Shown here piece after piece: positions 36,688 to 49,900 of a DNA stretch of 64,000 nt. The DNA lies in NCBI GenBank assembly GCA_035610835.1, contig CM069449.1, forward strand, positions 44,474,768-44,538,767, in the 5' to 3' direction. Numbering within the stretch: position 1 is the first letter of the stretch; every line of letters begins with the position of its first letter. Position numbers and translations under genes: made by a program. Origin of the DNA: Ophiura sarsii. Its lineage: Eukaryota > Echinodermata > Ophiuroidea > Amphilepidida > Ophiuridae. Below the pieces are notes generated by a model. It had not been told where the DNA came from, ran no database searches, and worked only from the letters and a program-made list of their open reading frames with translations.

Positions 36688-37830
36688 GTCAAAATAAGAA
36701 GAGCAAGAACAGACAACGCGCACGGGGATAACTGTGAAATATACATAAGTTAAAATCGGAATAGTAAAAAGCGTAATGCACACAATACATATTGCACAAT
36801 CAGTATTGCATCAATATTAATGCACGAGAAAAGGGTGAAATATGCATTGCAATTGCAAGATGGCAATCAGCCTACATCCGCAGCTATTTAAAGGGGCACT
36901 AAGAGATCCTTCATGGAGGGAGCCCTCAATTTTTTCAGAAGTTGAGTTTTTCACATATACGTAATAATGCTTATATACATGTGCGTAGTAACTACCACCC
37001 AAAATTATAGAGCTAAGATTTGCAGTATTTCATGCGAAATCCATGGATTTGCTGGCATTTTGAGTTTCAATGTGATCACATCGAAACTACCCATATTCAT
37101 CTTAAAGGTCACAGATGGCTTCTCACTTATTTGTTTCATGTTTATTCAAATAACCTTGAAGACCACCCATAGCTTGTTACGTGATGCTTAGTCATGACCT
37201 CCCTGATTCAATTGGTGTTGACTTTTAACCAAAATACACAAAAAAAAGGTGAAAAGCACAGTATACCTTCAGAAATGCAGAGAAAGTGTCTTTATTTTTC
37301 ATTTTTACTGATTTTGTTTGAAGAAATCCTACATGAGAGGGTTTCTATGTATATCATTTAAAGCTGCATTAGAAAAACAACAGTGATAAAACAACACCAG
37401 GAAAGCCAGATTTCAGTTGATAAAATTGCACAAAATATACAAGAATATCAAAAAAGCAAGAAATAGCACCATTAAACACACAGTTGATAACTTTCATTTG
37501 TTGGGGAAGAATGATTTCATGGTTCAATGCACACATCCAGGTCAAATAGCCGTTTCAATCCGTGTGCACCCTGAACATTCAAAACTTATAGTTCATGAGA
37601 TATTTTCCCACGTGACCATACATTGATTCCAGCTACCTTCAATACAAAAATAATAGATAATGTCGCCTCTTGTTGATCAACAATGTTAAGAAACTTAAGA
37701 GCCCGTTTCCATTCCATGCATGGGGGAACATGCATTTGACTGTTGCATTGACTGCTGTTGTTACAGATGACTGGTTTGGTTTAGTGTAATAATAGTGGAC
37801 ACTCCTTTAATTGCGCGCGCATACCGGCAA
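36688..37830. other. No gene seen downstream of the dehydrogenase
   Basis: Sequence beyond the putative polyadenylation signal. Short open frames only, including 37417-37626 (+), which I do not recognise. Confidence 0.5.
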
Positions 37831-37837
37831 GCAAGCT

Positions 37838-37843
37838 TTTATT
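37838..37843 (-). terminator. Candidate polyadenylation signal of the dehydrogenase gene
   Basis: AATAAA on the minus strand, about 92 bases beyond the TAG stop. This is a plausible 3' end, giving a short 3' UTR. Confidence 0.45.
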
Positions 37844-37934
37844 TGGCAGGTAATGTGCATGCTGAACGGCAGGCAAGCTTGTGTTTGCTTGTCTGGTGTT
37901 TGCTTGTCTGCTGTGACATTACAGGTGACATCGT

Positions 37935-37985
37935 CTATATCGTGGTCTTCATTGGGTCAACTCCAATACTGCTGGCCATTTCTTC
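37935..37985 (-). CDS. Dehydrogenase exon 10 (stop codon)
   Basis: 51 bases: EEMASSIGVDPMKTTI then TAG. It opens in phase 0 behind a ttttacag acceptor. The sequence fits the short amphipathic C-terminal helix plus GV-PM ending seen in the family. Reading through the exon 9 donor would instead add an unrelated tail, which is less likely. Confidence 0.85.
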   Translation of the reverse strand, partial: EEMASSIGVDPMKTTI

Positions 37986-40900
37986 CTGTAAAATGTAATA
38001 ATATAACTGAAAGGCTACGAACACACAGTCTGATATTATGTGGTGGTGGGGGCAATATAACGTGTGTTGCTAATTATCGAGTTTCGAGTTTCATATTTCG
38101 AATTTAGAGTTTCATATTTCGAGATTCGAGTTTCATATTTCGAGTTTCATATTTCGAGTTTCGAGTTTCTAGTTTCAAATTTCGAGTTTCTAGTTTCAAA
38201 TTTCGAGTTTCTAATTTCATATTTCGAGTTTCGAGTTTCATATTTCGAGCTTGACATTACTACCTGGTAGCATTTAGAAGAGAAAAACGCAAAAAACTCG
38301 AAAAATGAACTTGTTCAAATATCGAGCTTCAACCTGGTAATGCCGTTTACAATAGAAAAACGTAACTCGAAAAATGAACTTTTTCAAATATCGAGTTTGA
38401 TGAAACTCGAAACTCGAAACTCGAAATATGAAACTCGAAATATGAAACTCGAAACTCGAAACACGATGATTAGCAACACACCAATAGAACGGGAGTGGGA
38501 AGTGTTGAAATTAAGACGGGAGTGAAAGAGGATTCTCAATGTTACTGGTGGAGATGTGCCATTGTGACTTTTAGATATTTACATTGTCTTGTTTTTAGAA
38601 TGTTTTCCCAAGTGTTCGAAAGTATAAATTTAATATACTAACCATCTGTTTGATTAAATTCTTATGATACAGAAGTCCGCCCTCTTTGTCCACTTTCTCC
38701 ATGTGTTTTCTCTCTGGGTCTCCTGCAACAAGAACTTCTGTTTCCCCTTCAGCCTGTAAATCAACAAAATATGATATTAATTTCTGATCAATATACAGAC
38801 AGACGGATGAGCATTTATAGCGAACTTATAGTTGACTTTAATTGTATGCATATGTTGGAATTCATAATCTACCTACAATATTGGGGGCTCAAAAAATTTC
38901 GCACAGTCCAAAAAAAATCGCACAGTCCAAAAATATCGCACGCTAAATGTACTACATTTACACTTTTGCCTTCTATTTAGCTAATAACCTCGGTCTTTGT
39001 TCTCAATTTTTTCTTATTTCCTTTTTTTCTCACCTTATTTTTAGAGGGGTGGGGGGGGGGGGGGGGGGGGGGGCGGGGCCACAAATTGGATTTTTTTCGT
39101 CAGGGGGGCATTTGCCCCCCTGCCCCCCCCCCCCTGAGCTACGCCACTGATTGTTACGCCACTGTGGAAAATATTGTTCAAACACTCTGTAGGTGTAATG
39201 TAAAGTGTTCCCCCTTTCTCCCTGATCAATGTTGAATTCACAATTTGCCTACTATCAGCACAGGGCCTCGCCTGTTCGGTGGAGAAGAGGAGGGGTACGA
39301 GGAAGGATAGTTCAGGCTACCAGAAACAAGTTTCGATTTTCACCTGACTCAAATGTCGTGCGTGTTATGGAACAAACAGCATTGCAAATAGGGTCAGTGT
39401 TCAAACAAACAAAATTCTATGATCATTGTAAGTGCCACGAGCGAGATAACGAAGTTATTTAGTGACATCGATGTGACGATATCATACAGCGTAGTCCAAA
39501 AAGGGGAACACTTCGTCAGAAACGGATTTGTCACAGTTTCGGAGACATATTATGATACACATTTTACATATTCTTTTAAACTGCAAAACGAAATAATAAG
39601 AGGTATTTATATACAATTGGTATACGCGCAAGTCTTTGACGGTCATGGAATGCTCTTTGTGCATATCTAGCCGATCATGGTAGGCATGTATCACGTCAGA
39701 ACAATTGCTCATGACGATAAACCAAGTTTAACACATTGTCACTTGGTTTTATGTTGTATGTAGTTCCAAAATGCAGGAAATTTACTGACCGGTTCCAAGT
39801 TACGGCACGATGTTAATAATGATGACAATCTGCCATCAAACCCAGGTGCAAATGCTTCCGAGTTGATGGCTATGAAACACTGGCCCTGTAATAAAAATAC
39901 AAAGATAGTATTGAAATAGATAGATGGATATCAAATTGGATTCACAAAATCGGGTATGATTTTGGAGTACCCTCGACATACTATACACAATCCACACAAT
40001 GTACAGTGTAAAGGGCTGTTTAGTAGGGTCATAATTGAGCTTGGATTCCGTGACCATTTTCTTTGAACCTTTGTTTCTTGGACCTTTGACCTTTCTTTGA
40101 CGTATTCTTTGACCTTTTTAAAAGAAAATGAACTCCTATGCCCCTCTCAAAAGTGACGGAAACTTTTTTGCAGGCAAATTCCAAAATGGCCGCCATACAG
40201 GGGCCCCAAAATGGCTTCAATTAAGCTGGAAAGCATACCAAATTGTTCGGCTAAGCACAAGGATTCGTTAGTCTGCCCTACTTTCGATGTTTGGTTAACG
40301 AGTTATCAGGTAAAAAGTAAAAAGGTCGTTGACCTTTGCATATGGGGTCAACTTTTAAAGTTGCTCTCATTTTGACAAATGATGTCTCGAATTGTTTGTC
40401 TGATAGCGAGGATGCCAGAAATGATAGTTTTAAACACCTAGAGTGTCTGTTGTACCTTATAAAGGAGTCAAAAGGTCAGGTTCCATATAGGTCAGTAGCC
40501 TATACCTTGACCTTTTGACCCACGCAAAATATTCCCAGGGGTAAAAAGAATACCATTAACTGGAATCCTTGTGATCATACGAACAATATGAGATATTGTT
40601 TTTCAAAATCGGAGCAAGTTTAAATTTTGACCCCATATGCAAAGGTCAACGACCTTTTAACAACACTTTTACGTTTTACCCGATAGGGCGGGGGCGTTTT
40701 TCTGGAAAAGGTGCATTGGTACTTAAAAAATCGTAAAAGGTTGCACCCCCCCCCCCCCCCCCCCCCCCACGCCATTCTTTACTGTGTAATTTGGTTAGTC
40801 GTATCACGACGCATAATGTATCCCTACACACTAGGTCGGATTTTTTTCTTCTCAAAATCAATCAATTCGTTTTTCGGTTGAGATTGACACTGTCAGTTGT

Positions 40901-43900
40901 CATGGTTGTCGAGCTCGATTTTTCGCGCCTGTTTGGGGGACGCTGCCCGCCCCCATGAACGACCTAGCTACGCCACTGCAGTAAAGTATATGCGTGCTTT
41001 ATACGTTGTCAGATGAGTCGTTCTTCATGGATATTTTGATAAATATTATAAGTTGAACTGAAAACTCATGAAAATGTATGTAGAATGTTCTACAAGTAAG
41101 TTTTCACTTTTTTCAGCTTTGAGAAAAAAACTATGGCGGCAAAATTTGAAGAAAAGGTCAATGTGGTATTACCATAAATTTCAAAATAACAACCCTACAG
41201 TAGTCAGAAACGGGTCAGAAGCTATTATTTTGTTTACAGTAATGCAAATAACAGGCCTATATACGACCTTGCGCCTCTGATAACAAAAATGTTTATAGTT
41301 TGTTCCATCTATCTATATGCGTGTAACATGATCTATATGGTTTTACAGAGATTGACCTATATAAGTTTATGAGGCGATCCGATGGCAAGGAATTTTTTGA
41401 CTGATTTAAAAGTATTTTTCAATTGACGAGCTCGTAACAGTCCAATGGCGAAGCCACAGTGATTAGGAGTGTATTTCAAATGTTTACTCCACTATTCACA
41501 CAAATGTCAATAAAACCGGGGAATAACATTTAACTATTGAAATATCTGCCTTGTCAGCCATAACATCAATATCGAAGAAAGAATATAATTACCAAAATAT
41601 CAATCAGATTATGCCTTTATTGAATAGTCAGCCACTGCCCACACATCACACATTCATACAACAACATGACATAAATTGCCCGCTTAGGAGCGCTGTTAAT
41701 TCGGTCTGGTAAACCTATTGTTATCAATTACTACGAGAGGATTGCCCAGTGCGCGAGTACCAGGCAATCATATTTGTATTCGGGGCGTGTACGAGTGGTA
41801 CTACTCACTGGCGTAACAACAGGGGGGGATGGGGGGATATATCCCCCCCAGATTTTTACCTGGGGGGGATGCCTAATGTAATCATCCCCCCCCAGATTTT
41901 TCATAACCAATAATTTTAAAAGTGACGTATTTAAACAAATAGGTGGGCGTAAAGATTCACACACTGCACACTGGACACCAGTGGCGTAGCCAGAGGGGGG
42001 CGAGGGGGGCGATCGCCCCCCCAATATTGACGTCGTGTCGGTTGAGATTGGCACTGTCGGTTCATTTGACCAGAGGAATCATGGAATTATGATGGTCAAA
42101 AGTACACATATGAAAAAATTTCGCGCGCTACGCGCGCATAATAGTCACCTAAATGAAATAGTCGTCTTTACAAGCTTGTTTAGAGCCAAAATGTACCTCA
42201 ATCATGCCAAAAATAGGTGTAAGATCAAAAAATTTCGCGCGCTACGCGCGCGTGTCTTTACTAAAAACAATCTTGTCGGTTCATTTTCATTTCTCGCCCC
42301 CCCCCCCAATATGAATAACCTGGCTACGCCACTGTTGGACACCCACACTGGGACATTCAATTCATTCATTGCAGTTTGGATTTTATCATTTTAAAATGAA
42401 AACAATGACGACAGCGATTTACAAATTGCTATCAATCAAGGAATGCATGAAGAAGTCGGCAACACCACCATCAGTGGCCACTGTAAAACTGTGATCCAGG
42501 AGCATGGAAGAAGGCCTGGAACTCCAACATGCGTACACATTAGCTGTAAAAAGTGTATTATTTGGGTTACAAAAGGCGGGCAATAGTTTTACGAGCGTAG
42601 CGAGTAAAAAAATATTTTGAGGTTAAAAAAGTCTCACTCTGAACATTACTCTGAACTTGACAGCCCTGCCGTATTTGAGTCTGATAATTTTCATCCCCCC
42701 CACTCAAAAAAAGTAGTTACGCCCCTGGTACTACTTGCTAACTGTATGGGTGAGTTTCCACTATGTTGCAGCCGGTTGGTTGCACACGAAAAGTATGTCA
42801 TAGTAACCAGCTTTGATGGAAGGCGAATATTTAAATTTGGTGACGGTTTTTAGGGCACCAATTTATAGCGCTGCTAAGTGGGTCTTGTAACCTAATGACA
42901 CACTATATATTCCTAAAGTAAATAACGACTCTCGTAATGACACTGACAGTTCCACTTTCATAAATGTTTTATCTTCGTTTTTTCAAATCTCATTAGACTA
43001 TCAGATTATTTTCCTAGGGAATTTTTCTCGACGAACCATGGTTCCTTTCTTGGAATTCCCGGGGGTTTGTAGCCCTGATTAGCTTACCAAATTTTTACAC
43101 TCTTTAACGTTGGGTCCGAAGGATGCTCCACTAAGCACGCCACACAGTACTTCAACCATCATGGCCAAACCATAGCCCTGTAAACAGAAGGATTTTAATA
43201 TTTAAAAAAAGATGGCTGTACATTTATTTGGAAGTTTCATTTATATGATTACAGCTTAATACAAGATTGGTAATATTGTGGCAACACAACCTCGCTCGTG
43301 AATTTTATCCGTAAATTATGTATTGGTATAGTTAGAGAACCATCACTATTTACGCCAGGGGCGAGGGGTGGGGGAGGGGGCGAAGGGGGATGGGGGCGGA
43401 TGAAATCAGGGGTGAAGGGGACACAATTTTTGTTTAATACATACAGCGCACTGGGGTCTTGCGACCAGTGGCGTAGCTAGGGGGGGGGGGTGGTGGCAGC
43501 AACCTAACAGAAAAATCCTTAAAATAATCTTAAAACGCCCTTTGTGAAGCGCGTTTGTAAGACATGCCCTATAGTAACGTGGTTAATAATACGGTATATA
43601 TTATATACCCAATGCTCTCTTCAGTTTCTCAAGTAGCCTCGGTTATTACTTTTTAGTGTACAGTATTGTTGGAGGTTATATTTACATGTTTACTTTGTAC
43701 TCACCATAGCTTTTTATACTTCGTTTCCCCCTATAAGTTAGGGGAAGGGGAATTCAGGATATTTCCCAGTTGATGTATAATCACAGATTATATAGCAACT
43801 GTGTATGTATATTGGCAACATTTACTTTTCTGTTAATCTCCCTCGGTGCATTATGGGGAGTAGTTAATTACCTTGTAACCACTGCTCTCTTCGGTTCCTC

Positions 43901-46900
43901 CCAATGGCATCAATCCACCCTCTGCTATTACTTCACTTGGTGAAGTGGTCTCTTTTCCTTTTCCATCTAATCCCCAACCGTTTGGAATGGGGATTGCTTT
44001 CATTTCGTTAAGCTCAACCTTAAATGATTTTTGGAAGTATTCATTCATTAATTATATGTTATACTTGATAACTAAGATTATTAAAAATTCCAAATAGATA
44101 ATAATAAGAGAGATTTTAAAATCATGAGTCATACGATATAGAAATAGGCACATTGGAGAGAATATAGACATGCCGCCGAGTGCACCAATGGTGAGTAGCT
44201 GAAGAATAGCTCTACCTCGCTAGTAACTGAGGCGTAAACCAAAATGTTGAGAACGCCAAACCGGGGTAAGCTAGTTAGGTAGTAACTGGTGAGTAATTTA
44301 CGCTAAATCTTATACCTGACCGGACCCAAGAGTAAGTTGGGGCATAACGTTTTATGCCACAAGTCAATCGATGTAGCAGTGGCCTAAATTTGTTGTGGAC
44401 ATTGGAGAGGATGGTTCGCTGATATTGCGCTTGCATGCACAGGGGGTGTCTATCTGAGGTGGGATGTGACCCCCTCGTAAGCTGAAAGATTTTTATTTTT
44501 AAAACTCCATTCATGCAATTTGGTGAATAATTTTAGTCAAAATTTAGATCAACTCCTTTTGCTCATTCAAACACTAATCGCACTGATTTTGGTTCATATT
44601 TTGACCAAATTTACTAATTGTCCAAGGATTTTAAATAATGACTTAAAACAAATAAATAAATGAACTTATTATTGTTTTTATTAATAAAAATCTGATAAAG
44701 CCAAAGTTTCAACATTAATGTGAGTGGAAGGGTAGAAGAACAAAAAAATGAAAGTATATCGTGCCGTGCGTGGGGATCGAACCGGGGTTCTGTGGTTCCA
44801 AATCGAAGGACAAGGTATCCACACCACGGAAGTATTTGTGTTAAGAGATGTGTTATAATTATATATACCATTATTAAACTACTTGTTTCCATCGAATGCT
44901 TGTGTGTGTCATTAAGATGTTGTTTTTAGTGGAATATTTGTATGTGCCCCTCGCCCAAAATATGTTTGTAATGTCATGATAGTCCTTATTTAAAAATGTA
45001 CATTTACCTATGACCTAACGAGTGACGTCAAATTTTGAATATTGCGTCAGAATTGTAGAGGAAAGTATAGGTTAACACTTGGCATATGCGACAATTAATG
45101 TTACTCTCAGCTACAGTTAAGCTACAGTTAGGGCACAACTACTACTAGGTGGGTAGCTTACCTCCCTATTAAGTTACGCCAGTTTGGTGCACTCGGCCGT
45201 ATATCAAGCAACTTGTCTCGTTAACATAAACAGAATAAAACCCTGTTTGTTGTGCGGGACCGACAGACATGGGTTTGTTCCTTTGAATTTTCAAAATTTG
45301 ACAGCCGCCCCACAAAACAACAAATAAAATAAAACAGTAAATAATGACTTGTATTATAACTCTGAACCTTGAAAACTAAAAAAGAAGATGGAGATCACTT
45401 GAAGAAAGTCTATGGCTTTTTATGTACATTAATGCATTTTCACATCTTTCACATTATGACAATAATCTGCATGCTAAGAGTAAAAGCAAGATATACCAAC
45501 AGGGTGTGGGGAAACGGGTAATAACAAGGGAGAATAACGCGATAAAACAAATAATCTTCATGTTTACATTTGACAACATTCCCAAACATTAGTTTACTTC
45601 CCATGAAATAAGTATTTTTGCATTTTGTAATATTGCAATTAGTTTACAATATCACTGTATATCAAAGTATTTTAAAGATTTGTCACAATATCAGACAATA
45701 CTCTGTATGTTTTGCAAATGTTTACATTTTGCAGTATGTACATGTATAAATCGAACATTTGTTTACTTCCTTCGCATTGAATACACATGTTTGCATTTTG
45801 TAATATTGCAGGGCCATTTACAATGTATGCAACTGATTACAATATTATGTGTAGGCCTATATCTGCACGCATATTGTTTTCAATGTTTGTAAAACTCAAA
45901 CTTGTTACGCAAAATACAAAAATACCTGTTTAGCGTCACCTTCTGCTTCCTTTTATGGGTCCACTTCAATTTTTATTTTTATTTTTTTATTTCAGTCATT
46001 ACTTTTTTCTTCAGGTGTTTGAGAGATTAAAAAGTTTGTAACAATTTTGTATCTTCCTTATATGCATTTTAAAGAAGTTTTGTAGTAACCAACCCCTCAG
46101 AAACATGAAATAGATTTGATTAAAAAGTGCCTCCTTCTTTTTAAGGTTCACAAAGTGTATCGTTAATTAGGGCCATTTTGCACCTAAAGTGGGAACAAAA
46201 TAAAAAAGGCCTTCTCCTTCCTTTTTTGAAAAAATTCAGGAAGCTAAATATGTTTTATTGTTATTTTGCCTTAGATCTGAAAATATATTGATATTATAAA
46301 ATAGCTTTGGTAATCCCAATGTTACCTCACCTTTCCATAAGAGCATGTTGATGTGGCCATATCCAGAACAAACTGGTCATTATTGGTAGCAGGTGCACCC
46401 ATGGCTATAGGATTGGTTCCCAATGTCCGCTGAAGAAACAAGTGAGATAGAAAAATACGAATTTGTCTTTCGGCAGCTCGAGAGTTACCCCCAGCATCGC
46501 GCTGGTTCCTAATTGTTAATACTATTTAATACTATTTATTCCGTCAAAATAACAATCGAGTTCCAAAGCGTCGGCAACAACTATTGTCCTTTCATCTTCA
46601 AGCTCGAAAGAGAGATTCGAAGAGTACGGTACATCAAACTAAAAAAAAACATACTTGTTTGTTCCGGTGTCATCAACTATTTGGTGAAATAAAGTGGGAG
46701 AAAACAATGGACTGCCCGTATGGTGGTATATCCAGTGAACAACCAAATTTCGAACATTTTGGGGGAATTTTTTTATTATTTTTAACTTTGCCGAAAAATG
46801 GCAATTATTAAAGAATTATTTTGAGAAATCTAAATTATTCTGATTTGCTTACAGCAATAAGCCCCAGCGCATTGCTTTTTGTAGGTGCTCAAGTGTTTTG

Positions 46901-49900
46901 TTTGCAACCCATTCCTCTGCTATTCAGGATTGGTGTTTACTGGCCCGTGAAAATTGCCTTTGTTCAGCAGTCTTAGTGTTTCTATGTGTTGCTGTTCTCC
47001 ACTGTGTCCCATTTCTCTCACATTGCGTTTTGCCAGCATACCATTCGGATGTCTCAGAACATGTCGAAACCAGGCCACCTATTGATTCTCACCCTAATGG
47101 ATCGAAAAAGGTGACACATATCTAAAAATTACTCCGCCCACTTCCTTTGTATATTGTTATGTCAATAAAACCAACGGGCGAAAAGTAAATACACCAAATG
47201 ACCCAACAGAAGGAGCAGTGGTTCTGGTATGAATGGAGATACAGACAGGCAATATTTTTTACTAGTGAGTTTAAAAACTGAGAAAACACTTTCCACGCGG
47301 CAATTAGTTATGACATTAAACAAAACAGATTTTTCAGAAACCTTTCCCAATTTTAAAAGTATACCTCAGGGATAACATAACCAAGACTAGGTATGTTTGT
47401 ACTTCTTTCAACTAAAATTCTTTCAATGCGTTTCTCATAGTGATTCTAAATAGGGTATTGAAAGTCAATACAATATTTTGTTTTTTAAGCATTTTGTGAA
47501 ATTTCTGAATGTCGTCTGCAGACGCCTGCCGCGTGGAAAGTGTTAAGGAAGTGACGTACATGAGGTGGGGTAGGCTGGGTGATGACGTGTGTTCCGGTTT
47601 TTAGGATCGAGATAGGTGTGATGTGACATGAAATATAAATAATTCAATTTGACATTCAGCAAAGTAGGACTAATTGGAGGATTAAAATTATATAAAAAAC
47701 TTCTTTTTTTTTTAAAGAAAAGATTTGCATATAGGCTGCCCAAAAAAGTTACTTTGAAAAAAGAAAATGTGTAATTAATGATTTTCTTTTCGAGATATGG
47801 ACGATTATGTCTTTTAATGCAAGATCCTGCGACATTGTCACTTCTCGGACACGTGCCCTAGGCACCAATGATTGTTTTAAACGATTTAAAGTTTAACATG
47901 TTTTTTATCGAAATGGCAGAAATATAAGGGTTTCATTTTCGCTTGTAGGAACAAAATTCGGAGAAAAACCTTTTTTTTAAATATCAAAAATATAATTTTA
48001 AAAGAATTATGAGCCAATGAGAAGAAAAAAGATTTTGAATTCAAGTTTTTGAATTTTGAATTCCACCCCTCCCGGTAATTAAAGATATGCTTACTTCCAC
48101 CCCCCCCCCCCCGTAATTTAAGTTCTGTTTACTTCCACACCACCCCTCTCCCCCCCCCCCCCCCGTAATTCAAGTTCTGCTTACTTCCATACCCCTCCCG
48201 TAATTCAAGTTCTGATTACTTCCACCCCCTCCTCCCCTTCTATATTCATCGCCGCCGCCGCTGCCGCGTGTAATTGACATAAATAATATGTTCAAAAGAT
48301 TTTTAATTCAAGTTCTGCTTACTTCCATACCCCTCCAGTAATTCAAGTTCTGATTACTTCCACCCTCCTCCTCCCCGATCTATTCGCCGCCGCGTGTAAT
48401 TAACATAAATAATATGTTCAAAAGATTTTTAATTCAAGTTCTGCTTACTTCCATACCCCTCCCGTAATTCAAGTTCTGATTACTTCCACCCCCTCCTCCC
48501 CTTCTCTATTCGTCACCGCCGCCGCTGCCGCGTGTAATTGACATAAATAATATGTTCAAAAGATTTTTAATTCAAGTTCTGCTTACTTCCATACCCCTCC
48601 CGTACAATGCCGTAATTCAAGTTCTGATTACTTCCACCCTCTCCCTCCCCGCTCTATTCGCCGCCGCGTGTAATTAACATAAATAATATGTTCAAAAGAT
48701 TTTTAATTCAAGTTCTGTTTACTTCCATACCCCTCCCGTAATTCAAGTTCTGATTAATTCCACCCCTCCCCCCCCCCCCCCCCCCCCGCCGCTCTATTCG
48801 CCGCCGCCGACTTAATTTAAGTCTGCGTACTACCCCCATGTCGAAACCAGGCCACCTATATTGAAGTAATTGATTCTCACCCTAATGGATCGAAAAAGGT
48901 GACACATATCAAAAAAACTACTCCGCCCACTTCCTTTGAATATTGTTATGTCAATAAAACCAACGGGCGAAAAGTAAATACACCAAATGACCCAACAGAA
49001 GGTGCAGTGGTTCTGGTATGATTTTCCCCACCCACCCTGTATATATCTAAATATAATCGGCAAGACACTTCTTTTCAACAAAAGAAGTGTCAAAATGCGC
49101 AGACGAAACTGTGAATCGAACTAATTAATTATTTTGTTGCATACTATTTCAGGTTCCGATAAATCTGACCATTTGTAAGTGTTTAGATACTTTATTGGCA
49201 CAGTTTATATAGGTCGAACGGGTACACTTGTTTAAGGAAAACATTTGTTGTTGTTGTCGTTGTCGTTGTGTTTGACCGTTTAAACACAGTCCCTGGGTCA
49301 GCTCAGTGACTTTTTCTTTTCTTTTTTTTCTTCTTCTTTTTCTGGGGGGGGGGGGGGGGGTACAAGTCCCTCGATCAGTAGGCCCTTGTTTTGGCAGATT
49401 GGTATACATTTGGGCTACAACATCACTTTAAAATAAGTTGTTTATTCACAGGTGTATTTTTGGAAAATTCCGCTTCACCAATTTCTCATCGTTGGGAGGG
49501 ATGGGTTATTCGCGCATCGCTGCCTGGTGAATGTTTAATACACATTTTTTGATCTTGGTTTATTAGCCTTTTCCAATTTTTCCGTTGTGGAGGATGGTTT
49601 TTCGTTTCCTACTGCCCTAAGTTATAATCCAATTGAACTTAATAATACTAGTGCAAATAAGTGTCTTGTTATTAGTATTTTAGGCACACCACAAAATAAT
49701 ATAAATGTATGGTGCCGAATTTGGCAGAACTGTGAATTGTTAACCTCCACAGGCTTTTCTTCTGGGAGTCATTGGGTTGTTTCTTGACGGATGCCTTCAT
49801 ATATAAGTTTGTAATTTTCAATCATTTTCTGCCACAAATTGCAGTAATTCATATATCCCATTGCATGGATTATGTTGGGATAATTAATGAATACTTGTCA

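Noticed and set aside
38064..38270. 68-codon frame reading FEFRVSYFE repeats
   Set aside because: It is the translation of the TTTCGAG foldback arm in a dehydrogenase intron.
44745..44830. Functional tRNA gene
   Set aside because: A perfect B box is present but the A box and acceptor stem are not convincing and it lies inside a transposon-like element; a SINE head is more likely.
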